Source: Lepidostoma basale (taxonomy: Eukaryota; Arthropoda; Insecta; Trichoptera; Lepidostomatidae). Taken from it: a stretch of DNA of 64,000 bases. This document shows positions 44,101 through 53,100 of this stretch, piece after piece. The position numbers were made by a program, and so were the translations under genes. The stretch's first letter is position 1, and every line of letters starts with the position of its first letter. The notes beneath the pieces are model-generated. The model was not told the DNA's origin and made no database searches. It was given only the letters and a program-made list of their open reading frames with translations. The stretch spans positions 682,001-746,000 of the forward strand of contig JAHDVF020001336.1 in assembly GCA_022606425.2 (NCBI GenBank), in the 5' to 3' direction.

Positions 44101-47100
44101 AATTTGAAAACAAGTAAAATAAAATTTTATAACTAGTAGTAATGAATTTGGTTGATGTAATAATCTGAGATGCAAGCTTAGGAAGAATGTGTTTCCTAGT
44201 CATCAGATAGTTTTTAACCGCCCTACCTTCAGGTAATTTTCCGAGAAACATGCAAAAAACAAGCAGGTTTTTATTAATTTAATTTAATTGTATATTAATT
44301 TTATTTTTTTAAATTAATGTCAAAGACTAGACCGCACACTTCGCCTGCCCCTTGTAAAACTATCATATTTGCGAAGGCTTGTAATCAAGTGTTGTTGGCA
44401 CACGCGCGTATCTCTAACAGTTTGTACATTACTTTTTCTCAAGCATGTACGTGATACGGGATAGCGCAGAATGGTACAGTTAAAGTAAACGTATCACGTA
44501 CGTTAAAATACGTAGGGTGGTTAATTAATACGAATGAAAACATCTGTTTTCTAGAAGTTTTAATATATTATATTTTATGAGAGTGACATGTTTTTCCTTT
44601 CTAAAGCATTATCAAATGTTTACAAATGATAATTCCTGTATTAATTATTTAATATGGAGTTTGACATTACAACATCTTGCTCTATATGGGAAATCAGAGG
44701 GGAAAAGGATGCCTGGGAGTCCACATCGCAAGAGGCAGAAAATTCTGCACAAACAGGCTCTAGCGGCCTCCAACCATTTTAAGATGAAGAAGGAGTTTGG
44801 GAATTTGTGGTGTGAGTTGAAAGACGGCGGAGGTTTCAGCGTTTATTGCGGATCACAAGTAATTACACGTAACTGTATGATATACTTGTGATGGAGCGCG
44901 GCTGGATGTCGATGGCAGCGGGGCGGAGTCCGGCGGTGAGTCGTAGAGGATGAGGGCTCGCTGGGCGGTATCGTCGAGTGGCTGGAGCGAGGAGTCGTCG
45001 GAGGTTTCTCGTACGTAGACTGCGTAGTGGAGACTCGTGTCTCTTCGAGATCGCGATACAGGCTGACGTTTAGAGTTGACTGACGTTTAGAGCGGACTGC
45101 CTTAGCTTCGTAGCTCGGCGTCGGAGGGAGTCCGATATCCCTCGTGGCGTGGACTGACCGTTTTGGTTTCTCGGGAGTACTGCTTTTATATGCTTTGGTT
45201 TCGTCATCTGATGACCTGATCCGATGACCTGACCTAGTGACCAACTTGAAGAATTCAGGGCCCGCGAATCATCAAATTTGATAAGTAGGTCTTGGGTCAG
45301 CGTTTTTGTGTTTATTCGTGTCATGTATTTCTTCATGAAATATGTTTATCTGGGTTATGCATTTAACCCCGACAGGAGTATTACATAATTGTTCAAGAAA
45401 CAATAAACAAATAGTTTTACTAATACACACATTGCAATACATTTTTTGACATACCATATATAGTACATTTTTATACATGTGTAGTTATTCTTCTTAAAAC
45501 TCATTTATTTATGAAATTCAACATTTGTTTGAGCACAGAATCATTTCATCTTTTATAAAAGATGTTTTTCAACCTTAGACGTAGAAAACATATTTTTCTT
45601 TTAGATTTAGTAATTTTAATTATATCATCATATTGTGATTACCAATGTTAGCATAAGATTACTAACAACGGCCACTTTACTAACAAACCACCATTTTACT
45701 AACAATTCTACTAACATCCTATTTTATGTAGTTAGCATGATACAGGCCATGCCTAGTGTGACAACTACAGTCCATAAACTTTTTTTGGCAAATTATTGTT
45801 ATAACATGTAAAATAAATAAATAAATAATTCGAAAAGAGTGTTTTATATTATTTTAGGAAGTTCTATAAACATATTTAAATATACAACATGCAAATTCAA
45901 ATTAAAAAACATATACATTTTGTTGTTTTCAGTTTGTCCTGCTTACCTTCGACGATGCGGTGACTCCGACTAACATCATTAACTACCGGTCTGCCATCTA
46001 TGGTAGAAAGAACCCTAACGGCTGCCCCGTGGCTGCCACGTTCTTCGTGTCCCACGAATACGCTGACTACTCCCTGGTCCATGAGCTACACGCCAACGGG
46101 CAGGAGATCTCGCTACACTCCATCTCCCACGAGGCTCTCACCACCTACTGGAAGAATGCCACTCTGGACTTGCTCCTCAAAGAGTTTGCCGATGAGAGAA
46201 CTCTTATTAGTACATTTGCTAAGATTGACGAGGAGGAAATTAAAGGTATTTCAGATAAAATATAAATGATCATTATCCCGTAAGCTACAGATCGCATGCA
46301 TAGTCGTTTTTCACTTTTAGGTACTTCACTTTAGTATCTTTGAATAATATTTGATTTCAGGCGAAAGTAAAATTAGTTCTCTGTAATTTGGAGTGATAAA
46401 ATATTCAAATTAGTCCTAATTAGTACCATCATTGATTTTGAATTTTCCAGTTGATTTTTTTTGCCGCGCGAAATCGGTTTCGTACAATCGGGTGGTGGTC
46501 TAGGGGATAGAAAGCTTGGCTTCTGATCCAGGGGACTTGGGTTCGAGCCTGGACCCGACCAGATATCTTCTTCATAATAATGAGCTATTTTCTGCTCACA
46601 TTGAAGATTGTAAAATAAATTCTAATATCATTATATTATACGTATTAGTCTTTTTAAAAAAAAAAAAGAAAAAAAAAATTATAATAATCTGTTTCATCGA
46701 TTTCAGCGATCCAATTTTTACATAAACTAATACGAACATTTTATTTCAAACAATTTCGAACAAAGGGTTACTTATTGTGTATTGTTTTTGTGAAGTGTTT
46801 TGTTTAGAAGTGGTAGAGTGTCATGTGTGTTTGTTTTTGATAGTTTATTGTGTAAAAACATTATAAAAACTTAACATGTGAAGTGAATTGTATCTTATCA
46901 AACATCCATAATGGCGTGCCATGGTCAATGGTTTACAGGATGGACACGACCTTCAATCATGAGGAACACGACTGACCAGAAGCATTCTGTTTTCCTTTGC
47001 AATAAGCAATGTTTTAATATATTTTTGTCCAACCTAGGAATCCGCATGCCTTTCTTGCAAATGGCCGGCAACAACCAGTTCAACATGTTGAAGCAGAGTG

Positions 47101-50100
47101 GCTTCTTGTACGACTTGTCGTGGGGCACCCAGTCCTACATCGAGCCCGGCATGTGGCCATACACCACAGACTACCTCAGCACCCAGGACTGTCAGATCGG
47201 ACCCTGCCCCGATGAGTCCTACAGTGGAGTTTGGGTTATCCCAATGATCAACTTCAAAGATCTTTCTGACGTTGTATGCTCCATGGCTGATGCTTGCGTT
47301 GATATGTGAGTTCCACTCTAATTTTAATGACTCGTCTGTTTTATAACTGTATACACAAACATGACATATCTACATACATTAAAAACTAGATCTCAATACA
47401 GACATCGTACCGAAATCAGTAAATTTAACATCATAGGATTTTAGATAAACTTAAGGCGTTAACGCTGTGGAATTCCACAATGACGATTTTTTTATGAATT
47501 AAAACACTGTTTTTTCCACTTTAAGATTTATTTTTCTCGACCTGTTTCAATGGCTTACACCTTCAACATCGGGAGAACGATATAAACTATTGATGATGAA
47601 AGTGGAACCATTCCAAACAGGTCGAGAAAAATAAACTCAAAGTGGAAAAAACAGTGCTTTAATTCATAAACAAATTCATCATAGGTCTTTCTGTTTTTCT
47701 TCAAAGGTTTCTTATTCATGTGTGTTTCTTCTTTGAATGATTTCTGCTTTTTCATTAACTGCATAAAATGTATTAAAACTGTATATTAGTCGAAAGATTG
47801 GTAAATTTTGTGACTCAAAAAAGGGTATTAAAAAAATCAAAACATCAAAACATCAAAACAAAACCACTACAGACAATATGCTACGAAACTCCCAGGCAAT
47901 AAAAAGTCTCCAGCAATATCTTTCTCTCTGGTTTCAATCCTGGGATTGGTTTGTAGCAATTTCCTCTATTCCATTCTTCCCGGACTATATTATTCGATTC
48001 TATTATTTTCGACCTTTTATTAAATGCAAGCCTAGCCTGATGTACACGGCTGTCGACCTCGCTCTTAGACCGACCGTCCCATGTTATTTTGCTCCCAAGG
48101 TAGACAAACTCGTTGGTGTTCTTTAGTGGAACTCCTGACATCACTACTCTCATCTGATGTTGCGTTCGGCCTACAGTCAGCAGCTTTGTTTTGTCTTTAT
48201 TTATTTTCATGTTGTAGTTATTTTGAAGAAGGATTTGCATAGTTGTTAAGGCCTCTTGCAGTTCTTCTTCACTTTCAGCAACCATAGCAATATCGTTTAA
48301 TTTAATTTAATTCAGATTAATTAAAAAAAAATTAAGCTACCGGAAGAATGGGGTGGTATAAGAATATAATATAGTTGAACTCGGTTATTACGATCACGGA
48401 AATAAGGAGATCATGGATGTAACGAGGAAACAGATACTCCATGTCTTCATGTGAGGGGTATTTTTGTAAGCATTTAAAAATACCCATTCTCTTATACATG
48501 ATTGGGTGTTTCGGAAAGTTCGATAAGTTTTTTCAATCAATCAAAATATAGTCCATCGTTAGCCAATACTTTCCCCATCTTTTTGGCAATAGATGAATCT
48601 ATCGTCGAAAAAATGCCTTGTCTTTTGAGGTAATCCAGGCATCGACCCAATTCTTTACATCTGCATATGAATGGAAGTGCTGCTCTTCTAATGCATGCGT
48701 TTTGGATCTGAACAAGTGGTAGTCCGATGGTGCCAATTCTGGTGAATAAGGCGGGTGTGGTATAATCTCCCAACCCATATTTTATATGTAGTTTTTGACC
48801 GTGATTGCAATGTGAGGTCGAGCGTTATCGTGTTGAAGTATCAGCTTGCTGTGCCTGTTGCCCCATTCTGGTCGTTTTTCAGCCAGCGCCCGCTTTACTC
48901 GCAATAGTTGTTGCTGGTTTACTTCCCCCAAGACCATTTCACCCAGTTTGAGAAGTTCATTTTTCGGTCTTCCAGGACGATCTTTGCCGTCAACGCTAAA
49001 ATCACCAACTTTGAAGCGTCCATACCATTCTCTGCATGATTTATCCGATGGGGCATGATTGCCATAAAGTTCCACAAGCAATTGCATCTCAGCTGCATTC
49101 TTCTTCCAATTAAAACAGAACAGCAGAACTTCCCACAAATGCTTCTTATTTACCATGAAAGTCGACATTTTAAGGAGCGATAAAACAAATGTTGTTGTAA
49201 GAATGACAAACATTTGCGAACTGAACTTAATTGACGGATACTCAGGCTTACTAAAAAAAATGGCCACCAGATTTGAAGACTTGAAGCTGCCAGAGCCCTC
49301 TGTTGTAAAACTGATCGAACTCTCCAAAATACCGAATATATAAATATATTTATGTATATAAACAAACAATGATAAAATACATTCTACATATTGTATTTAT
49401 ATTAAATGTTAATTTATTTACAGTCCCTCAGATGATCAGAAAGCTCTCACAGATTGGATGATCCGAGAGTTTAATAGACAATACAATGGTAACCGCGCCC
49501 CTGTTGGTTTCTATATCCACGAGGCCTGGTTTATTGTTGAAGATAGTCACCTGCCAGCATACATTGCTTTCCTGAACTACTTGCAGACCCTACCTGATGT
49601 ATTCCTTGTAAGATATCTCTTTAATTTTTCATATATTTCATGTGTTCTTTAAAGTTTTTCCATCTCCTGTATATGTTATTTTAAATTTCGTGGTGGTCTA
49701 GGGCAGTGCTCCGCAAAGGTTTCTCACCTACGGCACACCTAAGTTTATCCTAGAATTCCGCGACACACCAAAAGCTAAAAATCAGCTCGGAAGACGTTGG
49801 TGACCTTTTTTTTGCCAGCAACTTCCGGCCAGTAGAAATCTGCAGGGACCTTTTTCACGAAAAAGCTGAATCGCCTAAAAAAACAATAAAAAAAAGGTCA
49901 CCAAGATTCTGACTAAATATTTTTTCTTTATGTATTTGGCTGCGGCACACCTGATCCGGCTCACCGCACACCGTTTTCGGAGCATTCTAGGTGATAGGAC
50001 TCTTGGCTCCTGATCCAGGGACATAGGTTCAAGCCTGGACACGACCAGATTCCTTCTTCATAATAATGAGCTTTTTACTGTTCATATTAGAGATTGTTTA

Positions 50101-53100
50101 ATAAATTCTAATACCATTGATAAATCAATGGTGTTAATCCGTTTTTTTTTAAATACATATTTAGTTTAAATCCACTTGTTTGTGTCTGTGTGTCTTCAAC
50201 CACTTTCTGTTTGTGTCTGTGTGTTTGTGTCTTCAACCACTTTCAGCAACATCAGCAGCAGAAAACGACAGAAAACTGGCAAACCCAAATAACAACATTA
50301 CACGAACACCAACATAAGTTGATTTTTACTAAATATCCTGTTTTTTTTAATTACAATTTATTTATTTATTAAGCAGAAAGAATGGACAACCACACTGTTC
50401 TTTTCTTACAGCATTTGTACATCGTATCATGCAGGCAACGTTGATTTCTCTGACTTCTCAAGTAGTTGACATTCAATATTTGATTTATTTGATCGTGTCA
50501 CGTTTTCCTCGGTCTTCATCTATTTCACGTTCTGTTTACATCGTTACATACCATTCTCTGCATGATTTATCCGATAGGTCATCGCCATAAACTTCCACAA
50601 GCATTTTATGCACCTCAGCTGCACTCTTCTTCCAATTAAAATAGAACAGCTTTTTTTTCTGAAAACTTTTTTTTAAACCTTTTTATCCTAATGATCCTTT
50701 CATGACGATCTTCGTGGCAGAGTGGTTAGAAGCTCTGACTTCCATACCGAAGGTCCCAGGTTCGATTCCCGGCGATGGCAGTGTGATTGTCACATTGTCT
50801 TTGGTCTGGTGTAGAATTCACGTGACAATAAAATGGCAATAGATTGGCTACCTATCACATGTGGATCATCAATATAAAAGCTAAAAATAATGTGTACACA
50901 GTAATTGGGTTTGAGCGACCTGTTGTATATAAGAAAAAAAAAAATTTGTTCATAATACTTTCTATCCATCTATGATCTTGTCTTTCGGGAGTATCAGCCC
51001 GAAGGCTATTGCTCCCCCACCTGTTGGAAGTGATTTTGTTGGGAATGAGGATATGTTATGTAGGATGGGGTAGTGAGGGAAGGATGAGGAGGACATTAAA
51101 TAGTTATAGTACATTATTTATACCATTTTTTTTACACGTCTAAGGTGGATCTGAATATGTGCTGATGATTGGGAGGGGTTCTGGTGGGAAAGAGGAAAGT
51201 GACTGTGAGGTGTAGCCCGTGGTGTATCTCTGAAGGAGAAAGTGTTTTGGGCGTTTGTGACGGTAGTGAATGTCGGGGGTGTAGTTAAAGGTTTCTTGTA
51301 TAGAGGGGTTTGGGTGTGTGGCAACCCCCTGAAAGAAACGCTCGGCCAGTGTGTGGATGTGTTCGTCTAGAGTGGGAAGACCCGCCTCTAGGTGGAGTTG
51401 TGTAATCCTGGTCCAAAAGGGAGCACCCAGCGCAAGCCGGATGACCTTGTTTTGCAGGATTTGAAGTTTACGTGTGTGACGTGACGAAGTACGTGTTAGA
51501 ATGCGTTTTATGCATTTGTTCCAACAATAAGTCCCAACAAGTAAAATATTGATCAGTAGTCGTTGGAATTCAATGATGATGAATCGGTTAACAGCTTCCA
51601 CAAAAAAATATATTTAAAAGATTGTTCCTATATGGCAGCAGATAATTGGGATTCTTTAGATGTGTCAACTTTGAAAAAATCATGGAACAAAATTTTGAAA
51701 AGACCATCAGTAAGTTTCAGTAACGTAGTAGAATGTGATATAGGAGACATCGCGGAAACAATAGCTTAACTTTCAATATGTGCTGCTTGCGACAAAGAAG
51801 ATGTAATTGAGTGGTTAAATTGCAATGCAAACTATCCTGGATTCCGAATTTTGAATGATGAGGCAATAATTAAAGAAATATCTGCTTCTGAGGAACACGA
51901 TCAAGAAGGCGAAGAAGAGATTTGCGAGGAGAGAGATATTGGTCCAACACATTCTGAAGCTTTTCAGTGTTTAGATGTCGCCATGAAGTGGTTTGAGAGT
52001 CAAGAAGAGTGTAATTCAGGACAACTTATATGTCTTAAAAGTATTCACGATTTGGCAGCTTCAAAAAGAAAAGCTAGCTTTAAGCAGAAATCGATAATTG
52101 ATTTTGTAAATAATAATTAATTTACAATGAAGCTATTTATAAATTTAAATAAATCAAAAATATTCATACTGAATATACTAGTCTTTTCCTGTCAATTATA
52201 ATTTTTTTATTATTATCCGGATTTGTCCTTATACTACCTTCATCCTCAATTAGTCCGGATAATCGAGGTTCTACTGTATGCTAACTCACTAAGCCAGTAG
52301 TGCTTGATAAGTAAGTTTGTAATATAAAAATCATTTATATTTAACTTCTTTACAGGTGTCTGCATCTCAAGTGATTGACTGGGTGAGGAACCCAATTCCC
52401 GTATCTGATATGACTCCACAGAGTGATCTCACAAAATGTCAGGAAACCTACACGCCTGCTTGTGTCCCCAAGGCTTGCCAGTTGATGAAGGGAACTGTAA
52501 GTTTATATTTTTAGGTTTGAACTAACAAAACTTGATATAACGAATGTATTAGGTCCTTACATATGAAATTGGCGTTTTGTATGGGAGGAACATAAAGTTG
52601 ATTTTTTTTAAATACAATATATTTATTTAATCAAAGTATGTACCATTGCTATCTATGCACTTTTGCCATCTCATAGGTAGTTCATCGATCCCTTTACTAA
52701 AAAAACATTCGGACGGGAATCAATAAAATCTTTGAAGTCGGTTTGGACTGCCCCATCGGAGTTGAATTTTTTCCCTTGCTAGAAGTTATCCAAATTTCGA
52801 AAAATAGTAATCTGTTGGGGCAAGGTCCGGAGAGTACGGTGGATGTCTTAGACATTCCAATTGAAGCTCTTCTAATTTGGTAGCCGTCTGTTGTGCAGTG
52901 TGTGGTCTAGCGTTATCATGAAGCAGCAGTGGCCTAGAGCGATTAACCAGCCTCGGTTGTTTAGCAGCTAGCTTTTCCATCATGGTTTGCAGTTGCTGAT
53001 TTGAATTTGAAATTCCTAACCAAAGAGAAGATATTTGAGATCAAAGTTGCCAGTACGGCAAAACGCCAATTTCATATGTAAGGACCTAATATAAAAAAAA

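Noticed and set aside
50708..50785. A functional tRNA gene (perfect A and B boxes)
   Set aside because: The cloverleaf does not close and the sequence continues into a repeated SINE body found four times.
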